A model generated the notes under the pieces. It was not told the DNA's origin, did not search any database, and saw only the letters and a program-made list of their open reading frames with translations. From the NCBI RefSeq assembly GCF_001546455.1, contig NZ_KQ956819.1, positions 143,426-207,425 of the forward strand: 64,000 nucleotides of DNA, in the 5' to 3' direction. Source of the stretch: Gardnerella vaginalis (GTDB taxonomy: Bacteria; Actinomycetota; Actinomycetes; Actinomycetales; Bifidobacteriaceae). A program made the position numbers and the translations under genes. This document shows positions 16,099-27,510 of this stretch, one piece after another. Within the stretch, counting starts at the first letter, position 1; each line of letters opens with the position of its first letter.

Positions 16099-17571
16099 CT
16101 ATCTGCCCAAAGCCGCCGCTAAATCGCGATTCTGCCAGCGCTGGTGCAGTGCGCAATAGCCTCCAAAAAGCAAGAGCCAAATAAGTCCGCCAATCGCAGA
16201 TCCGCGAGTGTCTTCGCTAATAAATAGCGTTATGTAAACAAACACAAAGAATGCAATCGTTAGTGAATTAAGCAGCTTATAGTGCGGCATAACAAAGCCG
16301 TCTGGCATAAAATCAGCCGAAGCGCGGTACTTTCTGTGCGTAACCATAATCAAAATGTAAATCATGATTATTACTGCCGAAGACGCAGAAGCAAACACAA
16401 TAAACGCGCCATGCACTCCAGGAATTGAGTTAATAAGCGGCGAGAAAAGAATTAGCGCAGCGGAGAAAATAATTGCCCTTGCAGGAACCTTAGTACGCGA
16501 AACTTTGCGCAAATGCGAAAGAGCAGGGGAATTAGATTCCAGAGCAATTTGATACATGTGCCTTCCTGCAGAATAAAGCAGCGAATTAAGCGCAGAAGAT
16601 GCGGCTGTGATTACTACAAAGAACACAAGCGCTGAAGCCCAATGAAGCCCCGCATATTGGAAAACCATAATAAACGGAGACATGTAAACGCCTTTAGAAT
16701 CGGTAGCTTTAAATTGTTGCCAAGGAACAATTAACATGATTGAAGCAAGCGCTCCAACGTAGAAAATCAAGATTCGCATAATAATCTCGTTAATTGCCTT
16801 TGGTAAAACTTGGCGAGGATTCTTAGTTTCCGATACGGTAACGCCTACAAACTCAATAAGCTGGTATGCGTAGAACACCATTTGGAAGCTCATCAAAAAT
16901 GCCAGCCATCCATTTGGCATAAGCGAGAAGTTGTTGAAAATATTGTCAAAGCCTGCGTGGCCTGCAGGATTTACAACGCCACTAATCTCCGTTGCAGGGT
17001 AATGGTAGCCAATAATAACCATTACGGCGGCAGTTGCAATAAGGGCAACGATTAGCGTGATTTTAATCATTGAGAACCAAAACTCTGTTTCACCAAACAG
17101 CTTAACCGCAATCAGATTTATGCATACCAAAGCGCCCAAAAATGCCACTTCTATAAGCCATTTCCATCCGCTAACGTCTATTCCAAAAGTTTGGAAGAAT
17201 GTAATACAATACGTACTAACGGCTGTAATCTCACTCATGCCAATAAGCACAAGTACTATCCAATACGACCATCCTGCAAAATTGCCCCAGCCTTTGCCTA
17301 AATATTTCGTAATAAAGCTAATAAAAGTGTGCTGGTTTGGGTCTTTATACATTAGTTCGCCAATGCCACGCATAAGCAAAAACATGATTAGGCCAACGAT
17401 TATGTATACAAACATAATGCTAGGGCCTGTAAGACTAATGGATTTGCCAGAACCCAAGAATAGGCCAGTGCCGATTGTTCCACCTATAGCAATGAATTGA
17501 ACGTGTCTTTTTGTAAGGCTGCGCTCCATCTTGTTAGTGTGACCATTATTAGTTTGGTCAATATCACTCAT
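16099..17571 (-). CDS. Amino acid permease (APC superfamily, AAT family)
   Basis: A 490-residue, twelve-span secondary transporter for amino acids. The amino-terminal signature RHVQFIAIGGTIGTGLFLGSG and the region ISLTGPSIMFVYIIVGLIMFLLMRGIGEL are typical of the CycA/GabP/AroP group. Sequence features resemble the D-serine/alanine/glycine or GABA subgroup, but the substrate cannot be fixed by reading. It is monocistronic, between nucS and an ABC permease on the same strand. Confidence 0.9.
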   Translation of the reverse strand: MSDIDQTNNGHTNKMERSLTKRHVQFIAIGGTIGTGLFLGSGKSISLTGPSIMFVYIIVGLIMFLLMRGIGELMYKDPNQHTFISFITKYLGKGWGNFAGWSYWIVLVLIGMSEITAVSTYCITFFQTFGIDVSGWKWLIEVAFLGALVCINLIAVKLFGETEFWFSMIKITLIVALIATAAVMVIIGYHYPATEISGVVNPAGHAGFDNIFNNFSLMPNGWLAFLMSFQMVFYAYQLIEFVGVTVSETKNPRQVLPKAINEIIMRILIFYVGALASIMLIVPWQQFKATDSKGVYMSPFIMVFQYAGLHWASALVFFVVITAASSALNSLLYSAGRHMYQIALESNSPALSHLRKVSRTKVPARAIIFSAALILFSPLINSIPGVHGAFIVFASASSAVIIMIYILIMVTHRKYRASADFMPDGFVMPHYKLLNSLTIAFFVFVYITLFISEDTRGSAIGGLIWLLLFGGYCALHQRWQNRDLAAALGR

Positions 17572-17636
17572 TGCTATAACTCCATTCTTTTAGACTTGAG
17601 CTTTCAATTTTATAAGAACCCGTAAATATTGGATTA

Positions 17637-20387
17637 TTATTCCACGCTTTTAAGCGAGCTTACGGGGTCAATGCGGTCTAGTGCTGGGCTGGTTGACCAT
17701 TGAACAATAAGAGCAAAAATCAGCGTTGCAAAGCCAGCAATCGCATAGCTTAGCCAAGATACCTCGACTTCAAAATACAGCGCTGGCATTCGCAAGGCGT
17801 TTGTTAGCAAGCCAGCAACTAGTCTTCCTAGTGGTAAACCAACTAGAACGCCTATTACGGTGAGTGCAAACATTTCTTTATGCACGTAGGCATGAACTTC
17901 TTTTTGATAGAACCCAAGAACTTTCAACGTAGCTATCTCTCGAGATCTTTCCGAAATATTGGTGCTTGCAAGCGTAAAGAGTACGGCCAGTGCCAAACCA
18001 GCGGCCAGAGTCACTATAAGCGCAACAACTGCATTCATTAAATCGAAGCTAAAAGCGTGTTTCATACGCGTAATGCTCATAACAGCAAGAACACCTTCTC
18101 GGTTAGCAACATTATCGGCGTAACGCATTTTTGCGTCGTCTTTTCCGCAAAGTTGTAGCATTAAAGCGTTGTGCTTAATGGTTTTTCCATTCTTAAAGCC
18201 GAATATTTTTTCGTAGCAGCGCGAAGTCATGTATATATTTGATCCAATAAGATTGCGAACTACGGCTCGCAACTTTACTTTTGCGCGTTTAAAGTTGGAA
18301 TTAGTTATTTTAATATAATCTCCGCGAGAAACGTTAAGCGATGATGCTGCGCTTTGAGAAAGAAGAGGCCCGTCATCGTTAAGCGAAATAGTTTGCAAAT
18401 TGTTATTAACGTCTTGAAGATTAACCATTTTAGACAACGTTGCTGAATCTTTAACAACTACAATTTGCACGCTTTCGGAATTTTCAACGCTGCTAGCGTT
18501 GGATTTGTTGGATTTTCCGCTATTTGCATTGCTTTTTGCGATTTCTCCAGAGCTGATGTAGGCAGGCAAAATGGTATCAACAAGATTGTTGGATTTATCT
18601 TTTTGCATGCTTTTCTTCATATTTTGGAATGCATCTGGAGTGGAAATAGAAATCATGTCGTAGTGGTAAATGCCGTCATACTGGCGAATGCCAAGGGTTG
18701 CAACGGTATCGTTTAGTGCCAGTGCGCACACAATTAACGCCGTGCACCCAGCTACGCCGCCGATTGTCATGCATAATCTGCCTTTAAAACGAGCCAGATT
18801 TCTTATAGATACCTTGTTTAAAAAGCTTAAGCGATTCCAAATAAATGGCAGACGTTCAAGAAGTACGCGAGCGCCCGCTTTTGGTGATTTTGGACGCAGT
18901 AATGTTGCTGGAACTTGCTTGGTCTCTTTCCAACTTACGATTATTGTGCATATGGCAACTGGTATTACAAACGCGAGCACACAAAGCGAGCCGTAAAGCC
19001 AGTCGTAGCGTAAAAGAACGCCTGGAACTGTGTATAATCCGCGCAAAATCTTAAGTAGTAAAGATGGAATTGCTAAGAATCCCAGAATATCGCCGATTCC
19101 GCCGCCTATAAAGCAGGCGAAAATCGCAAAGAAAGCATGTCTTGTTACAGCTGCGCAGCGGCTATAGCCTAGGCTTAAGTAGGTTCCGATTAGTCCTCGT
19201 TCCTCTTCTACCATTCTTGCCATTGCCGTTAGGCTCATCATCATTGCCACTATAAGGAACAGCACTGGAAAAGCGTAGCCGAGTGATTGAATCGAAGCCA
19301 CGTCCGAGCGTAATCGCGTGTAGCTGCCATTTTCTATGCGTGTGGCAATATGCCATCTTGCTTGAGGAACAAGTTTTTGCACTTCTGGCTTAATTTTTGC
19401 GTAAATCTGCGCACGAGCCTTAGTTAGCACCGAGGCAGGCGCATTTTTTAGCATTGCAGTGGAAGCTATAGTCTGATTTACTTTTTGATTTGTCTGGTCT
19501 TCTATAACTTGATTTCTGCGCGTTTTTTGGCAATCGCTTTGCACGCTATTTTTAATCTGATTTGAAGCATCTGCCACAATTGCGCGATACTTTTGCGAAA
19601 AATTATTAACGTGGCTAGGCTTTGCTAATCGCACCGATATAGATGTGTATGGGTGGTTATTAGTGCTTTTGCTGGCAGCAGATGTGAAAATTGAATATCT
19701 CGATATAACAGAGTTACGGAAAGCCTTTGATTGATACCCGTTTGGATTGTCTAAATCGTTAACATCCAACACGCTTCCCGTAATTAAAATCTTATATTTT
19801 TGCTTTTGATTAGTACCATTAGCTAAACCAGAGTTTTGTTGTACGTTTAAAAACAGCGTGCTACCTATATTCAAGCCACTATCGTGCAAAAATCGTTCAG
19901 TTACGGCAGCTTGGCGATTATTAGTTGGCATATTGCCGCGCAGTAGATGCAGTCGATTTAGATTTTTAGAATTGTGATTATATTGAACGAGGTTCATTGC
20001 GTAAGACAAACTGTCATTATTTAGCGGGTGGGCGGTGGCTTTAAAAGACTTTTCGCCCTCGGCTTCGCTAACAATGGGCAATTTTTTGATTGCTTTAACA
20101 TCGTTGTTGGTTAATCCAAGAGTAGATACGATTTGCAAGTCGTAAGCTTTGAGATTTGTGTAAACATTGTTTGCACCAAGAAGCATATCGTTGCAGCCTG
20201 CGTAGATGCCTGTCATAACAGCAACACCAAGCATTGCTATAACGGCGAGTACGCAAAAACGGCGCCATTCATGAATCCACATTCGTACGGCGCTAATAAA
20301 AACTATTGGCAAAATGGAGTGTGCGCGCTTAGTGCGAATCGCAGTTTTACGCTTGATTATCTTGGATTTTACGGTTTTGTTATTCAC
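17637..20387 (-). CDS. ABC transporter permease, FtsX/MacB-like
   Basis: A 916-residue permease with an N-terminal span (about 27-50), a large extracytoplasmic domain, a block of spans in the middle (about 365-540), a second extracytoplasmic domain, and three C-terminal spans (about 780-905). The last segment has the FtsX-like pattern STNISERSREIATLKVLGFYQKEVHAYVHKE. Duplicated FtsX domains like this are usual in Gram-positive LolCDE/BceB-like exporters of lipoproteins, peptides or antimicrobials. It pairs with the ATPase gene 19 bp upstream. Substrate unknown. The first extracytoplasmic domain has a Gln/Asn/Lys-rich helical stretch. Confidence 0.9.
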   Translation of the reverse strand: MNNKTVKSKIIKRKTAIRTKRAHSILPIVFISAVRMWIHEWRRFCVLAVIAMLGVAVMTGIYAGCNDMLLGANNVYTNLKAYDLQIVSTLGLTNNDVKAIKKLPIVSEAEGEKSFKATAHPLNNDSLSYAMNLVQYNHNSKNLNRLHLLRGNMPTNNRQAAVTERFLHDSGLNIGSTLFLNVQQNSGLANGTNQKQKYKILITGSVLDVNDLDNPNGYQSKAFRNSVISRYSIFTSAASKSTNNHPYTSISVRLAKPSHVNNFSQKYRAIVADASNQIKNSVQSDCQKTRRNQVIEDQTNQKVNQTIASTAMLKNAPASVLTKARAQIYAKIKPEVQKLVPQARWHIATRIENGSYTRLRSDVASIQSLGYAFPVLFLIVAMMMSLTAMARMVEEERGLIGTYLSLGYSRCAAVTRHAFFAIFACFIGGGIGDILGFLAIPSLLLKILRGLYTVPGVLLRYDWLYGSLCVLAFVIPVAICTIIVSWKETKQVPATLLRPKSPKAGARVLLERLPFIWNRLSFLNKVSIRNLARFKGRLCMTIGGVAGCTALIVCALALNDTVATLGIRQYDGIYHYDMISISTPDAFQNMKKSMQKDKSNNLVDTILPAYISSGEIAKSNANSGKSNKSNASSVENSESVQIVVVKDSATLSKMVNLQDVNNNLQTISLNDDGPLLSQSAASSLNVSRGDYIKITNSNFKRAKVKLRAVVRNLIGSNIYMTSRCYEKIFGFKNGKTIKHNALMLQLCGKDDAKMRYADNVANREGVLAVMSITRMKHAFSFDLMNAVVALIVTLAAGLALAVLFTLASTNISERSREIATLKVLGFYQKEVHAYVHKEMFALTVIGVLVGLPLGRLVAGLLTNALRMPALYFEVEVSWLSYAIAGFATLIFALIVQWSTSPALDRIDPVSSLKSVE

Positions 20388-20406
20388 TATAAATCACCAC
20401 TCTGCA

Positions 20407-21108
20407 TCACCACTCAATGTCTGCGATTGCAGCGGGATTTTCTTGAACAGTTTCACTTACGACTTTTCCAGAATGGAATCGCACAACTTTGTGTGCCATA
20501 GGAGCAATCGCCGCGTTATGCGTAATAATAAGAACCGTCATGCCTTCTTTTTGGCAAATATCTTGAAGTAATTGCAAAACAGCTTTTCCAGTTTCGTAAT
20601 CTAATGCGCCCGTTGGCTCGTCGCATAAAAGCAGCTTAGGTTTTTTAGCTAGTGCACGCGCAATAGAAACTCGCTGCTGCTCGCCGCCCGAAAGCTGGGC
20701 TGGAAAATTGTTAAGTCTGTTTTCCAAACCTACGTCAATAAGTGTTTGAGCTGGGTCAAAATGATCTGCGCAAATTTGGGAAGCAAGCTCCACGTTTTCT
20801 AATGCCGTTAAATTTGGAACAAGATTGTAGAACTGAAAAACAAATCCAATATCTTCTCTGCGATACTTTACAAGCCCACGGCCATTGAGCTTTGTAACAT
20901 TTAAATCGCCAACAGTTACGCTACCGCTTGTTGCTGTATCCATGCCGCCTAAAATATTCAGTGCTGTAGTTTTTCCAGCTCCCGAAGCGCCTAAAATAAC
21001 GGTTAGTTTGCCGCGCTCGGCTGTAAAACTGGCATCATCTAGCGCTCGCACGACGCCTGTACCAGATGGGTACTCTTTTACAACATGATCAAATGTTATG
21101 TACGCCAC
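20407..21108 (-). CDS. ABC transporter ATP-binding protein, LolD/MacB type
   Basis: A 233-residue ATPase with Walker [10 protein letters not shown], the Q-loop in [21 protein letters not shown], signature [16 protein letters not shown], Walker [13 protein letters not shown] and H-loop ITHN. The FNLIP-like segment and length place it with LolD/MacB-type mechanotransmission ATPases. It immediately precedes, and presumably energises, the large FtsX-like permease. Confidence 0.96.
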   Translation of the reverse strand: MAYITFDHVVKEYPSGTGVVRALDDASFTAERGKLTVILGASGAGKTTALNILGGMDTATSGSVTVGDLNVTKLNGRGLVKYRREDIGFVFQFYNLVPNLTALENVELASQICADHFDPAQTLIDVGLENRLNNFPAQLSGGEQQRVSIARALAKKPKLLLCDEPTGALDYETGKAVLQLLQDICQKEGMTVLIITHNAAIAPMAHKVVRFHSGKVVSETVQENPAAIADIEW

Positions 21109-21156
21109 AATGCACCTTGCTTACTGATTGTTTAATTATGTTTTGCTATTAATTCT

Positions 21157-21192
21157 TAATTTTAATTTATTATGTAATTTTAATTTATTAGG
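21157..21192. repeat. Tandem duplication of an 18-bp A+T sequence
   Basis: TAATTTTAATTTATTATG (21157-21174) is followed at once by TAATTTTAATTTATTAGG (21175-21192), in the 100-bp gap between the DUF5701 gene and the ABC ATPase gene. A similar tandem A+T repeat lies at 34042-34073. Function unknown. Confidence 0.6.
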
Positions 21193-21208
21193 TAATATTT
21201 GATTCTAT

Positions 21209-21829
21209 TTATTGAAACAGTGATACTCCTCGTCGAGCAATGCAATATGCGTTACCAAGCCAAGTGTGCCTTGAATTTGGCCAAACAGCGCCGAGACGCG
21301 CGGCGCCTTGACTTATCCAAATACTTGGAACCCTTCCATCGGAGCTTTTTGATCCTAAAAGATTAAAGCCATTCTTGCTTTCAAGCCAATCAGGGTGCTG
21401 CGTGGCAATTGCCAATCCTTCTTCTAAAGTCAAAGGAAGGCGTTCATCGGAGTCAATAAGCTTTCTGGCAACATCTGGCTCGCGATTTAAATACGATGTA
21501 CCCGTATGTGGGTCGATCGCAAGGTAAAATGGCCCTTCTGGAGGCTCAAAACCATCTTGTGGCAGGAAGCTAGCAATATCTCTAGGAGGCATTGTTGTAA
21601 AGCCAGCCATTCTTTCAATGCTGGTTCGAGAAATCAAAGACTCTGGCGAAACCAGCTCGCGAGTAGGCACAAGAAGAATGTTTGTTCCCAAATCACTTTG
21701 CTCTAGCGCGCGAATAAGTGGCAATGCTAAAGCGCGGAACGACGCTGCGCTCATATCAGCAACGTCTGGGTAACCAAGAGCAACAATGCGGTCAAGTTGC
21801 TTTTGTATTTCTTGCGAGGCTATAGACAT
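21209..21829 (-). CDS. DUF5701 family protein
   Basis: A 206-residue actinobacterial protein of unknown function. I recognise the family from YLAIDPHTGTSYLNREPDVARKLI, LPLTLEEGLAIATQHPDWLESKNGFNLLGS and VPSIWISQGAARLGAVWPNSRHTWLGNA, blocks conserved in DUF5701. There is no signal peptide or membrane span. It lies downstream of asd on the same strand, with a 51-bp gap, so it may be co-transcribed. Confidence 0.75.
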   Translation of the reverse strand: MSIASQEIQKQLDRIVALGYPDVADMSAASFRALALPLIRALEQSDLGTNILLVPTRELVSPESLISRTSIERMAGFTTMPPRDIASFLPQDGFEPPEGPFYLAIDPHTGTSYLNREPDVARKLIDSDERLPLTLEEGLAIATQHPDWLESKNGFNLLGSKSSDGRVPSIWISQGAARLGAVWPNSRHTWLGNAYCIARRGVSLFQ

Positions 21830-21880
21830 ATTTATATTTTACGTAAAATTTTCTACAATTGCGAGTCTGGCTCAACTTAA

Positions 21881-22987
<1,107 letters not shown>

Positions 22988-22997
22988 TTACGCGATT

Positions 22998-23579
22998 CTA
23001 TCGGCCGCTTCCCCCGTAAACAACAGCTTCCACTTTGCTTGCGTCTAATCCGTAGGCTGTGTGAAGTGCGCGAACCGCCTCGTCGAGCTGCTTCACTGGA
23101 ACAATTGCCGCAATGCGAATCTCTGATGTGGAAATCATAAGAATATTAATTCCGTGATCGCTTAGTGCGGTAAAGAATGTGGCGGCAAGCCCAGAATAAG
23201 TTTTCATTCCAACGCCAACAACTGCGACTTTTCCAACCGAAGGGTCCACATCCATAGACGTAAATTGCAACTCGCCGCGCGCGCCTTGCAAAACCTTGCA
23301 AACGGCATCTAATGCCGAGCTTGGGGCGGTAAGAGATATGTCTGCTGTTTCGGTGGATGCACTTGCCTGAGCAATCATGTCTATGTTAACGTCTGCAGCA
23401 GCAAGAGTTGTAAATACTTTTGCAGCGTTTCCAGGCTTATCGGGAACGCCTCGAAGAGTAATCATGGACTCGCTTCTATCGTGTGCAACTCCAGAAATCA
23501 CAGGGGTCTCTGGGCCTAAGTCTGGGAATAAATCGCCCATTGTGGAGCGAATATCAATGTTTGCCATTTTATTTGCCAT
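22998..23579 (-). CDS. Aspartate kinase regulatory (ACT) subunit
   Basis: A 193-residue protein corresponding only to the C-terminal tandem ACT domains of LysC-type aspartokinase (VISGVAHDRSESMITLRGVPDKPGNAAKVFTTLA ... VAVVGVGMKTYSGLAATFFTALSDHGINILMISTSEI). In many Actinobacteria this beta chain is made from an internal start of lysC. Here it is an independent gene, 82 bp after the catalytic gene, with its own Shine-Dalgarno sequence (AAGG). It should bind threonine and/or lysine and form an alpha2beta2 enzyme with the neighbour. Confidence 0.92.
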   Translation of the reverse strand: MANKMANIDIRSTMGDLFPDLGPETPVISGVAHDRSESMITLRGVPDKPGNAAKVFTTLAAADVNIDMIAQASASTETADISLTAPSSALDAVCKVLQGARGELQFTSMDVDPSVGKVAVVGVGMKTYSGLAATFFTALSDHGINILMISTSEIRIAAIVPVKQLDEAVRALHTAYGLDASKVEAVVYGGSGR

Positions 23580-23661
23580 TTTTGCCGCCTTCTATCTATT
23601 GTCTTTGCTTATTTACTGTGTGTTATGTTGTGCTTTATGTCTATGTCTTTTTAATAAATAA

Positions 23662-24426
23662 TTAACTTAGATTTGGCAGGCTCTTTGGATCCACTCCGTT
23701 AGGAACAACCAAAGTGCCATTTCTGTGCGAAAACGAGCTGCGAACATGCAATGGCATGCTAAATCGTTGTGCATATTCAACACATCGCAATGCCAAAACG
23801 CGCGATCCGCAAGACGACATCTCAAGCATTGAGTCGTAGTCAATAACGGGGATTCGCTTTGCTGTTGGAACGATTCTAGGGTCTGCGGTAAAAACGCCGT
23901 CAACGTCTGTGTAAATCTCGCAAATATCCGCGCCCAATGCCACTGACAGCGCAACAGCAGAAGTATCTGAGCCTCCTCGGCCAAGCGTTGTGTCGTCGCC
24001 AACTTCGCTAATTCCTTGGAATCCTGCAACAATTGCAACGCTGCCTTTTTTAAGCGCGTGCGTAACGCGATCTGGCTTAACAGCGCGAATATGAGCCGCT
24101 CCAAATTGAGCGTCTGTCATAAATCCAGCTTGCGAACCAGTAAAAGAGTAGGCGTGCGACCCCTGCGCGTGAATGGCCATTGCCAGAAGGCTCATGGAAA
24201 TGCGCTCGCCCGCAGTCATAAGCATATCCATTTCTCTGGCTGGCGGATGCGCATTTACACTCATTGCCTGATCAATTAAGTTGTCTGTGGTGTCTCCCAT
24301 AGCTGAAACAACAACCGCAACGTCGTTTCCAGCCGCTTTTGTGTCTAAAATTCTTTTGGCTACGCGCTGGATTGCGTCCGTGTCTTCTACAGAAGAACCG
24401 CCGTATTTCTGCACTATAAGAGCCAC
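23662..24426 (-). CDS. lysC: Aspartate kinase catalytic subunit, without ACT domains
   Basis: A 254-residue amino-acid-kinase-fold protein with the family start [46 protein letters not shown], and the ending [15 protein letters not shown]. It stops where the ACT domains would begin in the usual protein of about 420 residues. It phosphorylates aspartate. The break falls cleanly in the inter-domain linker and the second gene has its own start, so this looks like a stable gene fission, not a recent frameshift. It heads the lysC-ACT-asd group. Confidence 0.93.
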   Translation of the reverse strand: MALIVQKYGGSSVEDTDAIQRVAKRILDTKAAGNDVAVVVSAMGDTTDNLIDQAMSVNAHPPAREMDMLMTAGERISMSLLAMAIHAQGSHAYSFTGSQAGFMTDAQFGAAHIRAVKPDRVTHALKKGSVAIVAGFQGISEVGDDTTLGRGGSDTSAVALSVALGADICEIYTDVDGVFTADPRIVPTAKRIPVIDYDSMLEMSSCGSRVLALRCVEYAQRFSMPLHVRSSFSHRNGTLVVPNGVDPKSLPNLS

Positions 24427-24594
24427 TTTAACCCCTTATGTTCAGGTTATGCTTCTAAAGCATGCACGTTAGAAGAACTAATCTAAAATCAGACTACCAA
24501 GCGTGCTCTATTTATTTTTATTTTTATTTTGCAATACGTTAGTGGTGTATATTCTGGTGCGCGGCGGCTTTCGATTTTTCCGCGATGGGAATTC

Positions 24595-25203
24595 CTATAC
24601 CTCTCGTCTGCCTTCAAACGCTCTTCCAAGCGTCACTTCGTCTGCATACTCAAGATCTCCGCCAACCGGCAACCCGCTTGCGAGCCTAGTCACCTTTATA
24701 TCAAGCGGCTCAAGCAGTCGCGCTAAATACGTAACTGTTGCTTCGCCTTCTATATTTGGATCGAGCGCTAAAATAACCTCTTTTACTTGTGCGTCTTTTA
24801 AGCGCTCAAGTAGTTGCGTTATTTTTAAGTCTGCAGGCCCCACATTTGCCATTGGATTAATCGCTCCGCCTAAAACGTGATAAACGCCCGCGTACTCGTG
24901 CGTGCGCTCAATGCTCATAATGTCTTTTGGCTCTTCTACAACGCAGATTTTTGTGTGGTCTCTTCTAGGGTCTAGGCAAACAACGCACGGGCTTTGCTCG
25001 CACACGTTTCCGCAAATTTGGCAGAACCGCACGTTCTCTTTTAAGTCGTTAATTGAGTCGATTAGTTCTTGCGCTTGCGCGTTAGAAGACGAAAGTATGT
25101 AAAATGCGATTCTTTGTGCGCCTTTTGGGCCAATTCCAGGAAGACTAGAAAATGCGTCTATAACTCTGCCAATTGCGCCTTCGTACGATGACACATTATG
25201 CAC
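24595..25203 (-). CDS. recR: Recombination protein RecR
   Basis: A 202-residue protein acting with RecF/RecO to load RecA at gaps. It has the N-terminal helix-hairpin-helix ([19 protein letters not shown]), a four-Cys zinc finger ([16 protein letters not shown]) and a Toprim domain ([14 protein letters not shown]...[16 protein letters not shown]). The start is probably GTG at 25203, with GAGGAG seven bases upstream inside the end of dnaX. The two genes are separated by 3 bp and form the usual dnaX-recR operon. Confidence 0.96.
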   Translation of the reverse strand: MHNVSSYEGAIGRVIDAFSSLPGIGPKGAQRIAFYILSSSNAQAQELIDSINDLKENVRFCQICGNVCEQSPCVVCLDPRRDHTKICVVEEPKDIMSIERTHEYAGVYHVLGGAINPMANVGPADLKITQLLERLKDAQVKEVILALDPNIEGEATVTYLARLLEPLDIKVTRLASGLPVGGDLEYADEVTLGRAFEGRREV

Positions 25204-25206
25204 TTT

Positions 25207-27381
25207 TTACTCCTCTTGCTTTCGCCTGCGCGCGTGTGCGTTTTTAGGATTATTTGGGTCGCTTGCGCCGAATTCTTTTACAGATTTGACTTCAAACATT
25301 TTTTCTAAGTCGTCTATGCCAATGTTTGTTGCAGATTCTAAAGACGCGTCTTGCATTGAGCATTCGTCTTCTTGAGCGCCATTTATGACTTCATCTTGCT
25401 GCGATTGTGCTGGCGATGCGGCTGGCGATTGCTCCTGCTCTATTGATTGCGATTGCGCTTGCTGCACGTGTTGTGTTTCTTGCAGTGCTTGTGCTTGTGC
25501 TGCCGCAAGTGCATCTCCCATTGGTGCAGACGCCATGCTTGCCCATGCGTCATCTTGCGATGCGTCTAAAGAACTATCTAAAGAACTATCTAAAGGGCTA
25601 TCGTCAGCCAACTCGCTTTCTTCGCTGGCTGTTTTGCCAAATCCTTTTACAATTCCAGCCTTGCGCATAAGCAACTCGCGCTTAACTTGAGCAAGCTTTT
25701 GAGAATCCATTTTTGCTACGGATTCAACTTTTTGGCCATTTTCTGCAACAGAATTAGGCGCTATTGAAACGTCTTTGCCAAAAACGTCTTTTACTTTGCT
25801 CATAACAACAACGGGTACTTTTTTGCCATCGTAAGGAGCAGTTGTGCAAATCGCAAGCGCAAAAGCATGCTGGCTTATAGGCTCGTCAAAAGTTAGAACA
25901 AGCTTTCTTTTTAGCGGATTGCTTTCGTCTAATCTAACCTTTGGAACATGATTTCGCTCTACGTATTCGCGAACATCGTTTGGAAGATCTTTAACCAGAT
26001 TATTCCACGCCTCGTCAACGTCTAAAATCTTAGTTGGCTGATCAAGTTGTGCTTCTGCTTGCGATTGTATCTGTTCTGGCTGTATTTGTTCTGGCTGTAT
26101 TTCTTCTTTTTGTATCTGTTCTTGTGCTGGCTCTTGCGTCTGCGTCTGCTTCATCTGTGGCGGCACTTGCTTATTGTTCTGTTCTTTGTTTGCCGAGCCA
26201 ATAAAATGCTTTACGTTAGTTTTTGGCGCTTCAACATTTTTTGCATAAATCTGCGTTTGAGCATTTTCGGTAGAATCTGTTCTAGTGCAAAGCAGGCGCG
26301 CAACAAGAATTTCAAGATTCATTCTAGGCGAAACAGCATTTGCCATTCCCGCAAAAGCATTATTTACGATTTCTGCCATTCTAGACAAGTTGCTCAAAGT
26401 AAGCTGACTTGACTGACGTTGTAAATCTTGCATGTCTTCTGGAGATAAATCTCCCAACAAGTTTTTAGCGCTATTAACTCCTGCAGAAGCCAATAGCAAC
26501 AAATCGCGCAAGCGACCAAGCAAATCTTCTACAAACTTGCGACTATCGAAGCCTCCAACAATAACCTTTTGCACAGTTTCGTAAAGTTTTGCTCCGTCTT
26601 TTTCAATAAGAGCATCAACAACGTCTCCAATTAAGTTAGAAGGCGTAAATCCAAGAAGCGCAACAGCAGAATCTAGTGATATAGCGCCATTTACGGAGCC
26701 AATCATCAACTGGTCCAATACCGAAAGCGTATCTCGCATTGATCCGCCGCCTGCGCGCATAGCAAGACGCAGAACGCCTTTTTGTGCTTGAATTCCCTCT
26801 TTTTGGCAAATGCTCTCTAAGTAAGGACCCATTACTTCTGGTGGAACAAGCCTAAACGGGTAGTGGTGAGTTCTAGAGCGAATTGTTCCAATCACCTTAT
26901 CTGGTTCTGTTGTAGCAAAAATAAACATAACGTGCTCAGGCGGCTCTTCCACAATCTTAAGCAAAGCGTTAAAGCCTTGCGGAGTAACCATATGAGCCTC
27001 GTCTAGAATAAAAATCTTGTATCTATCTCTAGCTGGCGCAAATCCTGCGCGCTCGCGCAGTTCTCTAGCGTCATCAACACCGTTGTGGCTTGCTGCATCT
27101 ATTTCTACAACGTCTATAGAACCTGGGCCGCCTGTTGCAAGATCTTTGCAGCTTTGGCATTTTCCGCATGGCTTAGAGGTTGGGCCTTGTTCGCAATTAA
27201 TGCATCGCGCTAAAATGCGTGCCGAACTTGTTTTTCCGCATCCGCGAGGCCCCGAAAATAGATAAGCGTGCGTTATTTTGCCTTGATCAAGTGCTCTAAT
27301 AAGCGGAACTGTAACCTGATTCTGACCAATAACACCTTCAAAAGTGTCTGGTCTATATCTTCGATACAACGCAAGTGCCAT
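25207..27381 (-). CDS. dnaX: DNA polymerase III subunits gamma/tau
   Basis: Clamp-loader ATPase of the replisome, 724 residues. Walker A is GPRGCGKTSSARI, followed by the zinc-binding CINCEQGPTSKPCGKCQSC. DEAHM forms Walker B, and sensor 1 is FATTEPDKV. The region after about residue 380 is of low complexity, rich in Gln/Glu/Pro (QPEQIQPEQIQ) and later Ser/Asp/Leu (LDSSLDSSLD), encoded by short in-frame tandem DNA repeats. No clear programmed frameshift signal was seen. It precedes recR. Confidence 0.96.
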   Translation of the reverse strand: MALALYRRYRPDTFEGVIGQNQVTVPLIRALDQGKITHAYLFSGPRGCGKTSSARILARCINCEQGPTSKPCGKCQSCKDLATGGPGSIDVVEIDAASHNGVDDARELRERAGFAPARDRYKIFILDEAHMVTPQGFNALLKIVEEPPEHVMFIFATTEPDKVIGTIRSRTHHYPFRLVPPEVMGPYLESICQKEGIQAQKGVLRLAMRAGGGSMRDTLSVLDQLMIGSVNGAISLDSAVALLGFTPSNLIGDVVDALIEKDGAKLYETVQKVIVGGFDSRKFVEDLLGRLRDLLLLASAGVNSAKNLLGDLSPEDMQDLQRQSSQLTLSNLSRMAEIVNNAFAGMANAVSPRMNLEILVARLLCTRTDSTENAQTQIYAKNVEAPKTNVKHFIGSANKEQNNKQVPPQMKQTQTQEPAQEQIQKEEIQPEQIQPEQIQSQAEAQLDQPTKILDVDEAWNNLVKDLPNDVREYVERNHVPKVRLDESNPLKRKLVLTFDEPISQHAFALAICTTAPYDGKKVPVVVMSKVKDVFGKDVSIAPNSVAENGQKVESVAKMDSQKLAQVKRELLMRKAGIVKGFGKTASEESELADDSPLDSSLDSSLDASQDDAWASMASAPMGDALAAAQAQALQETQHVQQAQSQSIEQEQSPAASPAQSQQDEVINGAQEDECSMQDASLESATNIGIDDLEKMFEVKSVKEFGASDPNNPKNAHARRRKQEE

Positions 27382-27510
27382 AATAACCTACCGCCAACTA
27401 GACATTAACTTGAATCCACTTAATCTTGCTTAAGCAAGCTTCTGTTTTATTTTAATCTTTTAATCAAACATGCAACGTTTCCGCACGCTATTACATGCTA
27501 CATTATGCAT

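Noticed and set aside
22998..24426. A frameshifted lysC pseudogene
   Set aside because: Both parts end or begin at the domain boundary, the second has its own ribosome-binding site and the spacer is 82 bp. A stable split is more likely.
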